Shown: positions 1 through 11,944 of the stretch, one piece after another
Numbering within the stretch: the first letter of the stretch is position 1
Layout: each line of letters begins with the position of its first letter
Assembly: GCF_932294415.1 (NCBI RefSeq)
Contig: NC_065535.1
Span: forward strand, 27,560,782-27,624,781
Source of the DNA: Quercus robur
Lineage: Eukaryota > Streptophyta > Magnoliopsida > Fagales > Fagaceae
DNA length: 64,000 nucleotides
Direction: 5' to 3'
Program-made: the position numbers and the translations under genes
Notes under the pieces: generated by a model
What the model was told of the DNA's origin: nothing
Database searches by the model: none
What the model saw: the letters and a program-made list of their open reading frames with translations, nothing else

Positions 1-927
1 GAGCTTCTCGCAAAAATGCCTCTAAAGAAGTTTTTGAAGAACAACACAAAAATGCATTTTGAACAAAAACTTAAAAACACTTTCAAAAACATATAAAATA
101 CTCAAAAATATTTTTGGGTTTGATCGACAAGCAATTGAGCATACACATCACATTTGATCATGTACAATCACACAAATGAAATAAGCATTTGTTAAACAAA
201 AGTCTTGTGTGTTGTGTGTGAGTATCAAATGGGGAATAGTCCTTAGTCCAAAGTGAAGTTTCAATGATCAATTCAATCAAGTCATAAACAACTAGTACTA
301 AGTCAAGTGGTTTATCTCAATTATAGAAATGAACATATATGACCTCCTACAAGAAAATGATTACACATCTTTGAAGCTTTTCATTTGGTTTCTTTACAAA
401 TCATAGCACGTTATCATTTTTTAACAGAACATCTCATTTTTAGATCGGTACTTGAAATTTTTGATATTTCAATATTGAGAATGAGCCTTTGGCTTTTTAA
501 GCACCATACATTTCAATAAAAAGTCGCTTTCCTTTTTTTCTAATCAAATATTATTATGTGTGACGACTTTTGCAACTCATTATCTCTTTTTCATTTTGAG
601 ATTTACATTTGGTGAGCTATAATGTAAAAACATAAAAGAAAAGTGGGAAAATATATAGGCACAAATCTATGCAAGTATCAAGACCATCAAGACTATTGAC
701 CAATCATTCATGGCAAGCTTAAAGATCGATTTACAATAGTTACACATAGTTTTCAAGATTTTTCCCACACAGATATATGTGTATACAAAACAAGCTAAGC
801 TCGTAAATGCACTACGCCATTAGTGTGAAAGTACTAGGCCAAACTCACATGTGATATACACAACACAAGCAATCAAACTTTTTGGAGATTTTTCAATTTT
901 TATGCGTTTTTGAATTTTTCAACACAC
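1..927. other. AT-rich Copia downstream region, no pol recognised
   Basis: No coding region can be supported here. The stretch lies immediately 3' (in minus-strand sense) of the degenerate Copia gag ending at about 928, where an autonomous element would continue into protease, integrase and RT. I see none of their motifs on either strand. The element is therefore either gag-only, internally deleted, or its pol lies beyond the left edge of the window. Confidence 0.4.
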
Positions 928-3023
928 TCAAAAACAGAACAAATAAAGTAAGATCAACAAACAAACAACAAGTACAAAACAAAACTTGTAAAAGAAACAT
1001 GCTATAAACTGAAAGCAATGACACAAGAGGATTATGTATGTCATGATGCATGAACCTATGACCCTAAACAGTGGAAGTATTAATGCATGGGCATAGAGAG
1101 TGATCATGCATAAGTACCCTTTTCTCACCCACTCTTTACGAGTGTTTTGGGTGAGAGCCTTAGATGGTGGGGTACAACCAACATAACTTTCAAACCTCGG
1201 AGTGAAGCTAGCAAGGCATAGTGATATGTTCTTCAACATTTCCATAACGTCTCCAATGAGATGTCCCTCACTATCTCCCTTAGCTTGTGCTCCCTTTGGT
1301 CTTCTCTTTGAACTTTCCTAGCCACACATAGAGTCAGTCTTCTTGAGTGCATGAAGCTTGAAACAATTTGGCTTTGTGTGCCCTTGTATGCCACAATGAT
1401 GACACATATGCTTCACTTGAGGCCCCCTTTGATTTTTGGGTAATGACTTCCCTTTTTCCTTTGGTTTTGCACTAATGGTTCTTTTTACAGCATCAGGAGT
1501 TTCAATCTCAGGCTTCACTTCTTTGAGTTTCTCGTCATTCTTGGCTGATACAAACCTTACTTCCTTCTTGGGTTCGCTGCTAGAACTTCCTTCTCTGGTA
1601 TAGCCCAAACTAGTCTTATCATGTGAAGATTTTTGTGAGGATAGCACGTTGTCAAGTTTCTTTGTGGAGATGCACTCAACCTTGACATTAGCTTGGATAA
1701 TTTCAAGTTCAAGAAACTTGATCTTTGAATACGCTTCAACCAGTTCTCCCTTAAGTCCTTCCACTTCACACTTTGCTTCCTTAAGTTGCAAAAGTATACA
1801 CCTATGTTCTTCTTTAACCTTTTTCATCTTTTTCACAGCAAGGTTCGCAACTTTGGCGTATTTGCCACAATCTTCCAACAGAGAATCATATGCTTCTTGA
1901 AGGTTGTTCTCGCTTTCATTTTGGCATACGTCTTCATCTTCTGGTTCATCAACTTCCTCATCCTCAGAAAGATCACCAAGTTCATCAACCAAATTGCTTA
2001 ACTCATCCTTTGAGTCAATGGAGATAATTGCCATGAAGGCCCTGTAGTTTCCTTCACTATCACATCTCTTTTCATGTCTGAATTTTGAGCTTTCAAAATC
2101 ACTAAGGGTAGTGGCAAACACTTTACCCTTCCCCCTCAAATAGTTGGGACACTCCTTCTTAAGATGTCCATGACCATTGCATTCGTAACACATGATTCCT
2201 TGAGGGGATTGAAAATCCTTCCAGTCTTTCTTCTTGAACTCCTTCCTATCACCTTCAAGGTTTTGAAACCCGAACCGGACCGTATGGTCCAACCGGAAAA
2301 ATCGCGAACCTCTCAGTTTTGCGGTTTTTTTTAGCTTCAAGAACCGCTCTATGGGAAAAAAGCAGGGACCCGTGTGAATCGTGGTCAGACCGTACGGTTC
2401 TCAGAACCGTGACCGGTTTTTGAGGTTCGGATGGTTTCTTTTTGTTTCAGCTTTTCCAGTGAATTTTGGCCGATACACCGGTATGAAGTTATGATCAGAT
2501 CTAGAAGAAATGAAAAAGAAATGAAAGAACATGAAGAAGAACAAAGATCAGAAGGAGATCTGATAATTTCAGATCTTGAACAAAGGGATTTGTAAGGAAA
2601 AAAAAAGAGAACCAGAGAAGAAGATGAAGACAAGTTCCTCAAAAACAATTTTTAAAAAAATAAAAAATAAGAGAAGAAGAACACCGATCATGCCTTCGTG
2701 TTCAGCTGTTGCTTCTTCTTCTTTCTTTCTTCTTTTTTTTTTCCTTCTTCTCTTTCTTTTTTCCATTGATGGAGATCACTTTGTAAATTCCTCTTTTTCG
2801 CTAAATACTACTGCCATGTGTTCTTTTTCTTTCTTTTCTTACTTTGTTACTCCTTTTGAATTCCAAAGTCCCACACGTGGATAACATTGGAATGATGAAA
2901 GGTTTTAATTTTTTAATAAAAGCAAAACAATTTCAGCCATTAGATTTAGATCTTTTTTTCAGCTGCCCAACATGACGTGACATGCATTGGTAGGGGCATT
3001 AAATATTTTAAGTATTTTTAAGA

Positions 3024-3194
3024 AGAGTAATACTCTAGGCACAAATTATTTTACAATATTTTTACAAAATGTTGATGTGGCCAGCCTCTTATTGGTTTTC
3101 ATCCATGCCCACCATTAATATCACATTTTATTTACTAATAATCACTCACCACATCAGCAATTTGTAATATAATTTATATCTCTAGCATTATTCT
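3024..3194. mobile_element. MITE A inside the nested element
   Basis: A ~170-bp AT-rich unit with inverted ends. The left end AGAGTAATACTCTAGGCAC is matched by the inverse of the right end (AGAATAATGCTAGAGATA). The inner flanks ATTTTACAATATTTTTACAA and TTGTAATATAATTTATA extend the inversion. It carries no ORF. Confidence 0.55.
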
Positions 3195-3198
3195 TTTA

Positions 3199-3370
3199 AG
3201 AGTAATGTAGTATCACAATATTTTACACAATTTTTTGCTATAATTTGACACATGGCAAAGTGTGAGTAATGAAAAAAAAATTATGAGTCTACATCTCTAC
3301 CACTCACATCTCGTCACGTGGTAAATTGTGACAAAATTTGTATAAAATGTTATGGTACTAGTATTGTTCT
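3199..3370. mobile_element. MITE B, adjacent relative of MITE A
   Basis: A ~172-bp unit with inverted ends: left AGAGTAATGTAGTATCACAA, right (inverse) AGAACAATACTAGTACCATA. Its ends resemble those of MITE A, which stops only a few bases to the left, so two members of one family sit back to back. It is non-coding. Confidence 0.55.
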
Positions 3371-4590
3371 AATTTTAATCAATATTTACAGTTAAGTATA
3401 TAATAATTTTTAAATAGTTATTTCAATTTAAAATTATTAATAATTTATTTTTTTTTATTTAAGTGTCTTTCTAATTCTTCTTCTTATTATTATTATTATT
3501 ACAAGTTTAACTAATCAATATATAAATAAATAAATAGATATTATATTTAAATTTGCTTAGGATTTGATATTTCTTATTTGTCTTGTAAAAGTTATGATAT
3601 GAAAATATATATTTGAAATATAGATATTTATATTTAATTGGATTATTTTAGTTAGATTTTCTATTTATACTAATTTAATATATTTATTTATATCAAATTA
3701 ATTATGACGTCATCACGGTTCGACTCCGGTTTAACCTCGGTTCGACCTCAAAAATCTTGAACCTTGAACCTTGAACCTCTCCCTTTTACGGTTTAATGAA
3801 CGGTCCAGATGAAAACTTTCCTTTGCTGAACGATTCAAGGAATGCTACCTCCTTCTCCACATCATCTTCTTCGAAGGAGTCATCCATCCTCTTGGTGATG
3901 GTTTTGAGAGCAAGTGATTTGCTCGACTTGTGAGAAGGCAGTCCAAGCTCATATGTTTGGAGAGTTCCAATGAGTTCTTGGATCTTGATCTCATCCAAAT
4001 CTTTACTTTCCTCTATAGCTGTGATCTAAGCACGGAAGCTCTCTAATAAGGACCTCAAAATCTTTCTCACCACCTTAGCATCCTCAATCTTCTCTTCGAG
4101 ATTGAGTTTAGCAATTATGATTTCATTGAGCTTCCCATAGAATGAATCAAAAGACTCATCATCACCCATCTTGAGCTCTTCAAATCGGGTGGTAAGTATT
4201 TGGAGTTTTGTGTCCTTGACTTTCTTGGTACCCTCATAAGTATTCTCAAGAATCGTCCAAGCTTCCTTAGCAGTCTCCACATGCGATATCCTATGAAATT
4301 CATCAGTAGACACACCACAGAATATAGCGTTAATAGCTTTACTGTTTGCATTAGCCAAAGCAAGAGCTGCCTTGTCCCATTCGGATTTGGCTGTCATGGG
4401 TTTAACATACCCATTCTTGACGGAATCCCGTATCGACTCATCTATAGCACAAAGGAATACCCTCATACGGACTTTCCAAAACGCATAGTTGCTCCTATCA
4501 AAGAATGGTGGAGCATCAAGCGATTGTGACCGGTCCATCACAAAGGGGTCAAGGATCACACTTAGGTAATGAAACCAAATAAGTGTAACC

Positions 4591-4602
4591 ACTCTGATAC
4601 CA
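4591..4602 (-). other. Copia primer-binding site
   Basis: On the minus strand this reads TGGTATCAGAGT, one base from the TGGTATCAGAGC typical of plant Copia elements, which prime from initiator tRNA-Met. It lies two bases inside the LTR edge at 4605 and upstream of gag, which fixes the element's orientation as minus. Confidence 0.9.
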
Positions 4603-4604
4603 AT

Positions 4605-5650
4605 TGAAAGCTCGAAAATGTGTTAAAACACAAGAGCTGTTTAGACCCCCCAAATTAAATATTACGGCTCGATTGATTTTACTCTAACTTATACTAGGTG
4701 CGGAATAAAGTAAATGCGAGCGGATAAATAATATAACTACTCTAAGCCATATTCATTAAAACACAGCAGTAAAATGAAAGCTAAAAGAGTAGGGAAGAAG
4801 AATGCAAACACAAGATAACATACCGATGTGTTATTGAAGAGGAAATCGAAATACTCGACGTAAAACCTCTCCGCCACCCTCTAAGCGGTGAATCGATCCA
4901 CTAGACAATCAATTGGGATTCACAAATAGCAAGAGACCCTCCAAGCCTAATCTACCTAATGCACCTAAGCCCTCCAAGCTCCTACTCTAATAAGGCTTCT
5001 CGGAACCGTGTCTTGTCTAGCTTTCTGGATCCCGCAATACACCCGATTGCATCCGCCAAAACTTGGCTTCTTCCAATGCTTCCCAGCAGCACCAAAACCT
5101 TACTTGACACTCAGAATGGGTGTGGTAAGTGTTTGGGTTATCAACCTCTCAAGGATATGGAAATGGAGAGGTAAGAGTTGAGGAAAAACCACAATGGATA
5201 GTGTAGAGAATTGTGGGTATAACAATCTCTCACTCTCAAGGGTTATGACTAGGGTTTTCTCTCAAAAGCACTCCCCAACATATGTGGGTAATGGAGGTAT
5301 ATATAGTGTGGGTATATATAGTGTGTATCAGATATGACAAATTGGAAAAATAGAATGTTTTGTGGGTATCTTGCTGGAAGGCCTTACTCGTGAGACACTG
5401 GTGAAAACCAGCTGTCACCATCTTGTCCTGACTCTTCGCATTACAGTCATGTGTTGGGCACATGCTTCACTTCGCGGGAAGGCTTCTCGCGAGCTACCCA
5501 CAAAATCTTCTTTACTCTGCACTTTGCCTTGAGTCTTCACACTCTATTTCTCTCTCATACAACCCTTACAAGAAATCCCACATAAAATACAGGGTACATA
5601 AGATTGAACATAATTACAGTTAAATTTGGCACGGAATTAAAGCCAACACA
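4605..5650 (-). repeat. 5' LTR of the minus-strand Copia element
   Basis: About 1046 bp bounded by TG and CA. On the minus strand it starts TGTGTTGGCTTTAATTCCGT and ends in GCTTTCA directly before the primer-binding site. The right edge could be 5648 or 5650. The partner LTR would lie left of the window, so no target duplication can be checked. The 5' LTR position places the promoter of the element inside this segment. Confidence 0.8.
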
Positions 5651-6534
5651 AAATAGTTGTAAATCACAACTTTACGAAAAACTATGCTAATAAATAAAAT
5701 AATTTTTTATTCCATTTCTCTCTCTTCATTTATGACTCTTTCTTCTTTCTCTTTCTTTTCTTCTTTTTTTCTCCGCCTCACTTCATCTTCTCAATTCACT
5801 TCTTTTCCCTTTTTTTTCTTCTTCTTTCTCCAGAACCTCCACCTCTCCCTTTTTCTTTCTTTCTTTTTTTCCCATTTTTTTCTTTTCTGTCACTTTCTCT
5901 CTGCGCCTTTGCCTTCTCTATCTCTTTTTTTTTCCCTGTCACTCTCCCTCTCCGTCTTTTTTTTTTTTTCTCCACCTAGGCCATTGCCATTGAGATCAGC
6001 TGCCACTGTGGAGTTCAGCCTCGCCATGGAGTTCACCTCATTGATGAGGCCGTCACCGTGGAGATCTCTTATTTTGATCTCCCTCTGTTTTTTTTTCCCC
6101 CTTTGATTGTGGATTCCATGTGATTGTGATTATGGGCTGTGCTTGGGTATGGTGGTGGCGGGCTGTGCTATGTATGGTGGGGTTTTGTTGAAGATTTGGA
6201 TTTTTTTTTGTTTTTTTTTTTTTGTGGTTTTTGGATTTGGAATTTTTTGGAGGATCCAGTGATTGTGGTTGTATTTTGTGGCGGTGGTTGTAGCGGTGGT
6301 TGGTGGTTCTTGGATGGTGGTGACTGCCATTAGGCTGTGTGTTGGTATATTGCTGGGTTTTTAAGTAAATATATTATTTTAATGTATTGTATCTATTATT
6401 TTAATGTTTAGAATGAAAGAATAGAACATGTGATGAATGTGATATTGTAAAATGATGTGGTAAAATAATAAAGTAGGCTTTTGGTGTATCAAAATAACAT
6501 TTTTTTAAAGAACAACTGATGGTGATGCTCTTAC
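5651..6534. other. Pyrimidine-rich and GGT-rich DNA ending in a MITE terminus
   Basis: From 5700 to 6100 the sequence is almost purely C/T on the plus strand. From 6130 to 6330 it is GGT/TTG-rich. ORFs across these parts (Phe/Ser-rich and Gly-rich) are low-complexity artefacts. From about 6340 to 6534 it closely matches the inverse of the MITE at 62050-62200, including TGTAAAATGATGTGGTAAAA and the end GATGCTCTTA. The whole stretch may be one ~0.9 kb non-autonomous element, but a left terminus was not found. Confidence 0.45.
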
Positions 6535-7554
6535 TAAGGGAAAACTCTGACAAGAAAAATTCTAAGGGTGATTTATAGCTTATCACCAAACTAAAGAATT
6601 AACTTTAGTAGAATGGAAGTACAAAAATACAAGAATATACCCGATCATAATATTGCTACCTATATTAGGACTTACATGACCACATACAACTCCAATCTAG
6701 TTGAACTTTATATCTTGTGAATCTTCTTGGAGCATAGATACCCAATCAGTGTCTACTCTTATAACATAAGCTTGATTGAATTAGTTTCTTATTTCAACAA
6801 CTTCACTTGGGACACTTTTGGATGTTCAATATGGTGCTGGAGATTTCGCTTGGCACAAACCCTTTACGCACAAATGTTATTCTCCCTTTTGTTCATGATT
6901 ACCTAAGATATCTTTAAATACACTTTGGAACCATAGTATAGGGATCCTTAGGTCTTTGGTCATCATGGGCCACAAACTAAGAAAACAATTTTCCCAATGT
7001 TCGATCGATTTACTAGAGTTGAGCTTTAATGAAGATCAATCAATCGAGCAGCAATTGAGCATGTAGTCAAGGCAATAGAATTAACCAATTTTAAGAAATT
7101 TTATGTGTCTTCAATGTAGCTCTTCAACCACTAATCTAGGCACTAAAACTTACAACTCAATTATGATTGAACAAAGTTCTGAAAACAAGTTTTGCCAACA
7201 CAAATTACATTTGACCCTAACACTCCATAATCAAAAACATCACTTAACATCGTTTGAAAATTTATTTCCTTACTATTTAAATACCATTGGCTTTCTATAC
7301 AATCCTCACACACATAATTGCCTATAATCAGACTTGTGTAGTTAAGAGTTAAGACAGGTTGTTGAAAGAAATTAAAGAACTTAAGAAAGCAAGAGATTTC
7401 AAATAATGTTAAATGCATTTTATGTTTATAGAGCAAGATAAAACATATGGATATTTTTAAAATAATCTTGGTATTAACTAATGTTAACCCAAGAATCAAG
7501 GCGATTTTTGTATTTTAACTTCTAAATTTTTGCTTAAAAATGTTTCATAAGGGT
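6535..7554. other. No recognised feature
   Basis: AT-rich DNA with only short ORFs that lack domain motifs. I recognise no gene, RNA or repeat. The last five bases (7550-7554, AGGGT) are the left target-site duplication of the Tat element. Confidence 0.4.
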
Positions 7555-8336
7555 TGTGGGGATAAATGAGCCGAGTAGGAGTATTGGGCCGTGGGCCATG
7601 CTCGAGGATATAAGGGAGCTTGAGGATGGTCAAACAGTAAGATAAGTATATTGGTCAATGGGTCGAGAACAAGGACAAGTAATAACGAACAAATGGTGTC
7701 TCCCGAGGATCCAAACTTCCTTAGGAAGCGTTGTGGAAGGTTAGAGCCTAGTCACCTAGAGAATACTGTGCAAGAGGCAACCATACTTCTGATGATAAGC
7801 TTCAGATAAAGGAGTCCACAGTAAACTAAGAAATATCTGAGAAGAAGGCTGTTACCACTACATTAAATGTTCTGCACCTAACCAATTGGCCGCATTTATG
7901 TGGAAATGACCCTTGAGCAAGGATATCTTAGTTCATAGCTACTCACAAAGCTTCTAGGGGGTTTCTGATGGGACAAGCATCCAAAAGATCGCCTACATGA
8001 TCAACATATGGAAGGTTAGGAAATAGGACTATATAAGGAAATGGTCCTTGTGAAAAATGGGGCATGGAATTTGAGAGGAAAAGAAAGAACTCCTTGTACT
8101 TAGAGAAAACTTGAGTAAATATAAGAACACTTCATCCTCGGACTTGACCGAGGAGTGTTATTCCCTTCAAATTGTGTTTTCTTATCTTTCTAGCACAGAT
8201 CCAATCTATTGTGGCCTATACTTGATTTACTGAGTCTTTTACCTGTAAAATCCACTCTTTAACAAATATATTGTTTTGGGCTTATTAAGCCAACATCCAT
8301 TTTCGTTGGGCTAAAGGTCTAATTCTAGTCCTTACA
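7555..8336 (+). repeat. 5' LTR of the Tat element
   Basis: 782 bp from TGTGGGGATAAATGAGCC to TAGTCCTTACA. It matches 17752-18531 along its length, with small indels such as an ~18-bp segment near 7610 missing from the 3' copy. A TATA-like ACTATATAAGG sits near 8027, consistent with a promoter about 300 bp before the LTR end. Confidence 0.95.
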
Positions 8337-8338
8337 AT

Positions 8339-8355
8339 TGGCGCCGTTTGTGGGA
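8339..8355 (+). other. Tat element primer-binding site
   Basis: TGGCGCCGTTTGTGGGA lies two bases after the LTR end. The TGGCGCCGT core is shared by many plant Gypsy elements. The priming tRNA was not determined here. Confidence 0.75.
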
Positions 8356-8386
8356 AACAGGGAAGCACTTGTAATCTTGTTTAGTC

Positions 8387-9679
8387 ATGGTGGGTTCAGG
8401 ACCAAATTAAGAAGAATTTGTGAGATCTCAACGTCAAGACCATTTTCTTAACATAGAACGGAGGAAAGATCGTGAAGTTAGTCTGCATACGACTCATACT
8501 AGTAGGAGTCATTCTAGAACTGAGAGTCATGTGTCGCATGGGAAAATAGGAATCTCCAGTTGGAGATAAACCATCTGCACAGAAAATTACGTCGTAAATA
8601 GAGAATGGCATCTCCTTCAAGCTCCGAATCAAAATCGGGGGAAGATAGCAGTTACAGGCCACGGTCAAGAACCTCTCCTAGTGAATCCTTTTCCTACAAG
8701 GAGGAATGGTATCATAAGCAAAGGAGTAAAAGTCTGACCCATAGGAGCTTAGAGAATGACCTAATGAGTAGGGCTTTGTGCCAGATTTCAAAATCACCGT
8801 TAATGTGAAGGATTGACAGGGCCAAACTTCCTCGTTGGTTTGTGCAGCCCACTTTTACCATTTACAATGGGAGGACTGGTCTAGTTGAGCATGTTAGTCA
8901 ATTCAATCAAAGGATGGTTGTTCATTCAAGGAATGAGGCTTTGATGGGTAAAGTATTCCCCTTTAGCTTGGGGCCTATCGCAATGAGGTGGTTTGATGGG
9001 TAGGATGAAGGCTTAATTGAATCTTTTCAAGAGCTCACCAGGGCTTTCGAGGCTGATTTGTTACATGTAGCAGGGTTCCTCATCCCTTAGATTCCTTGTT
9101 GTCCATGGTGATGATAGAAGGTGAGACACTGAAAACTAACTCGGATAGGTACTGGGAGACGTTTAATGAGATAGATGGAGATTTTGAAGAAGTGGCAATA
9201 AGGATGTTTAAGGTTGGCCTTCCTACTGAGCATGAATTGAGGAAATCCTTGACAAAGAAACTAGCGCAAAGCATGCGTCAGCTCATGGATAGATTAATAA
9301 ACTTAAATGGGTCGAGGATGATCAGCAACAAGGGAAGGGGAAGGCAAAAGTGGCTCTCCCTGATTGAAGAGGCTTTAGGTCTGAAAGGTGTAATAACAAC
9401 CGACCCTGGAGAGATTTTACTGGACATACTGGGTTTCCTAATGCCCAAGTGGTCAACACAGTATTCAAGGAGCCTATGCATCAAATTCTTGAGAAGATAA
9501 AGGTTGAACCATACTTCAAGTGGCCAAATTAAATGGGGGGGTGACCCCACAAGGCGTAATCAGGGTCTTTTTTGCCAATATCATCAAGACCATGGACACA
9601 CTACAGAAGATTGTAGAACTTTACGTGACTATCTAGAGCAACTGGTCAAGATCAGGAAGTTGAGACAATTTTTGCACTA
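8387..9679 (+). pseudogene. Tat element gag, several stops and frameshifts
   Basis: Structural capsid gene. It begins at ATG 8387 just after the primer-binding site and hits a TAA within ten codons. An Arg/Ser-rich N-terminus (8605-8800) precedes the Retrotrans_gag domain: PTFTIYNGRTG, VFPFSLGPIAMRWFDG, then after a stop and frame change the GETLKTNSDRYWETFNEIDGD block (9120-9185) and KVGLPTEHELRKSLTKK. The C-terminus carries the zinc-binding-like CQYHQDHGHTTEDC motif (9566-9607, in a different frame) and ends at a TAG at 9677-9679. The gene is clearly dead, but its colinearity is intact. Confidence 0.85.
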
Positions 9680-9862
9680 GCCTTCTAGACAGGAAAGTCA
9701 GATTGGGTCGGCGTATCAGAGGGAGTCTTCCTCGAGACCGCCCTTGGGAACAATCAGTGTTATTTTGGTAGCCCAGGTCGGATTGGAGCATGTCCATCTG
9801 GGGTTATGTCCATAGCACAACCATGTACCGAGGACTCAGTCCCTTAGTCTAAACGAGGGAGA

Positions 9863-10348
9863 ATGGAAGTCCGACTAGCCTTGAGTTTTTCTGATGATAA
9901 TAAGGTGGGAACAGTTCAACCACTTGATGATGCCTTAATGGTTACCCTTCGAATAGAATGGTATGTTGTAAGGAGGATCTTGGTAGATCAGAGTAGTGGT
10001 GTAGAGATCATGTATCCCGACCTGTACAATGGACTTAATTTGAAGCCCGAGGATCTAGGTAGCTACGACTCCCCTCTAGTGGGGTTCGACGGGAAGACTG
10101 TTATCCCAAAGGGCCTGATTAGGCTGCTTGTTCAAGCAAGGTCAGAGGTGGTTGAAGTAAGTATTATTGTGGTGGATGCTTATTCACCATATACTGCTAT
10201 TTTGGCAAGACATTGGCTTCATGCTATGAGGACTGTCTCTTCGACTTTGCATTTGAAGGTGAAATATCCCTTTGGGGACGAGGTTGGAGAGTTGATTGGA
10301 AGTCAGGCTATGGCAAGGCAATGCCTAGTCGTAGCTATCAAACACTAG
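9863..10348 (+). pseudogene. Tat element aspartic protease region
   Basis: 161 codons open from the Met at 9863. The sequence LVDQSSGVEIMYPDLY (about residues 51-66) lies where the retropepsin active site is expected. Tat proteases usually read D-x-G-S-S there, and here it is altered to DQSSG. YSPYTAILARHWLHAM follows near residue 108. The frame stops at 10348 but the homologous reading continues through further stops into RT. The protease would cut the gag-pol polyprotein; this copy is probably inactive. Confidence 0.75.
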
Positions 10349-10449
10349 TCTGAAGATGAATTCTCGGCCACCACAAAAAGGGCCTTGTAGCAATTAATAG
10401 AAGTAGAAACATCCTCAGATGTTGTAAATGGAGGAGTGAAGTGCGAGGA

Positions 10450-11764
10450 GTTAGAGAAGGTTATTATTGATGTTGATGCTGAGAAGTAATTCCAGATTGG
10501 AGTTTAATTGCCTCCTCGAGAGAAGGAGGAGTTGCTGGCTTTTCTTAGAAAGAACATTGATGTATTTGCTTAGAGTGCCTATGAAGCTCCTGGGGTGGAT
10601 CCGAATTTCATTTGTCATCATTTGAATGTCAATCCAACTATGACCCCTAAGAAACAACCACCTCGACGCTCTTCTAAAGAACATGCAGAGGCTGTTAAGG
10701 AAGAAATAATAAAACTTAAGCGTCTAGGGGCGATTAAGAAGGTCTTTTACCCAGAGTGGCTGACCAATACAGTTGTGGTGAAGAAGAAGTCAGGAAAGTG
10801 GAGAGTTTGCATAGATTTTACCGACTTGAATAAAGCTTGCCCTAAGGATCCTTTCCCAATCCCTCAGATAGACCAATTGGTAGACACTACGGTCAGTCAT
10901 CTTCAGATGAGCTTTTTGGATGCCTTCTAGGGGTATCATCAGATACCATTAGCTTTGGCTAACCAGGAGAAGACTGCTTTCATGACACCTACTAGGAATT
11001 ATCACTACAGAGTAATGCCTTTTGGAATGAAGAATGCTGGATCTACTTACCAGAGGATGATAACTAGAATATTTAATTCTTAATTTGGAAAGAATATTGA
11101 AGTTTACATCAACGATATGGTTGTGAAGAGTAAGATTGTAGCCGAGCATTTGAATGATCTCAAAAGTGTATTCGAGATACTGAGGAGACATAAGTTGTGT
11201 TTCAATGCTTCAAAGTGTTCCTTTGCCAATAGCTCTAGTAAATTTTTGGGCTATATGATCACGCACCATGGAATTGAGGTTAATCCTGATTGGATTAAGG
11301 CCATAAATGATTTACGACCACTTCGGAATCCTAAAGAAGTACAAAAGTTGACTAGGATGATTGCTGCCCTGAACAAATTTATTTTTCGATTAGCAAATAG
11401 ATGTAAACCGTTTTTTCAGCTCCTTCACAAATAGAAGGGATTCAAGTGGACTGAATAGTGTAACCTCGCCTTTGAAGAGTTAAAGGATTATTTGTCTTGA
11501 CCACCTATTCTTTCTCGGCTAGAAAAGGAAGAGGTTCTTTATGCTTACATCGCAGTAACATGTTATGCAATGAGTTTAGTTTTGGTTAGAATGGAGGCTA
11601 GATTGCAGAAACCGGTCTATTATATGAGCAAATCTTTACAAGAGGTAGAAATCCGTTATTTGCCATTGGAAAAAGCCATTTTGGCCATAGTGCAAGCAAT
11701 GAGAAAGCTCCCTCACTACTTCCAGGGACATACTATGGCAGTTCTCACTCAACTTCCTCTATAA
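10450..11764 (+). pseudogene. Tat element reverse transcriptase and first RNase H
   Basis: RT blocks in order: VDPNFICHHLNVNP; KLKRLGAIKKVFYPEWLTNTVVVKKKSGKWRVC (split here: KWRVCIDFTDLNKACPKD at 10797-10850); SFLDAF then TAG then GYHQIPL; and RVMPFGMKNAGSTYQRM. The active site at 11105-11116 reads Y-I-N-D where Y-x-D-D is required, because codon 11111-11113 is AAC. The connection domain and RNase H (KPVYYMSKSLQEVEIRYLPLEK, about 11605-11670) follow. In-frame stops lie at about 10497, 10507, 10573, 10929, 11082, 11432, 11456 and 11497. Most look like C-to-T or G-to-A changes from Gln, Arg or Trp codons. Confidence 0.85.
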
Positions 11765-11944
11765 TCATTACTTTGAAGGTGTGATTATACGAGAAGGATC
11801 GCCAAGTGGGGGACGATTCTAGGGGCATTTGACATAAAGTACATGCCTCGTACCGCTATTAAAGGACAAGTTTCTTGCGGACTTAGTAGCAGAATTCATT
11901 GAACACCCAGGGTAGGTGTCATTAAGGAGGGGGAATCAACAAGA

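Larger units (their letters stand above)
2260..3785. mobile_element. Non-autonomous element nested in the Copia gag
   Basis: About 1.5 kb of non-coding DNA separates two parts of gag that belong together. Both ends are rich in GAACC/GGTTC words: left end AAGGTTTTGAAACCCGAACC, and right end with CGGTTCGACC followed by triplicated CTTGAAC. They look like diverged inverted termini. The middle is purine- then pyrimidine-rich low-complexity sequence, and the right half holds two small MITEs. No transposase is visible. Exact ends and target duplication could not be fixed to within about 10 bp, and the superfamily is not assigned. Confidence 0.6.
928..4538 (-). pseudogene. Copia-type gag polyprotein, interrupted by stops and a nested insertion
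   Basis: This is the capsid/nucleocapsid gene of a Ty1-Copia retrotransposon, read leftward from the Met codon at 4536-4538. The N-terminal part (4538 to 3786) shows the UBN2-type gag domain: an FxRSNYAFWKVRMRVFL-like start, a WxILExTYEGTxxVK segment and an FDSFYGKLN segment. A TAG at 4026-4028 interrupts it without changing frame. A ~1.5 kb insertion (about 2260-3785) splits the gene. The C-terminal part (about 2270 to 928) carries a CCHC zinc knuckle (CYECNGHGHLKKEC), an acidic and coiled-coil-rich middle, and a second knuckle-like motif (CHHCGIQGHTKPNC). It is broken by a TAG at 1318-1320, after which the same frame continues into an MEMLKNISLCLASFTPRFE segment. It cannot make an intact protein. 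Confidence 0.85.

Noticed and set aside
1649-2001. Plus-strand ORFs over the Copia gag
   Set aside because: They are shadows of the minus-strand gag frame that carries the zinc knuckles.
2569-2884. Lys/Glu-rich and Phe/Ser-rich ORFs
   Set aside because: They lie in purine/pyrimidine low-complexity DNA inside the nested element.
5684-6106. 140-codon Phe/Ser/Leu-rich ORF
   Set aside because: It covers a C/T-only stretch; composition alone keeps the frame open and there is no domain.
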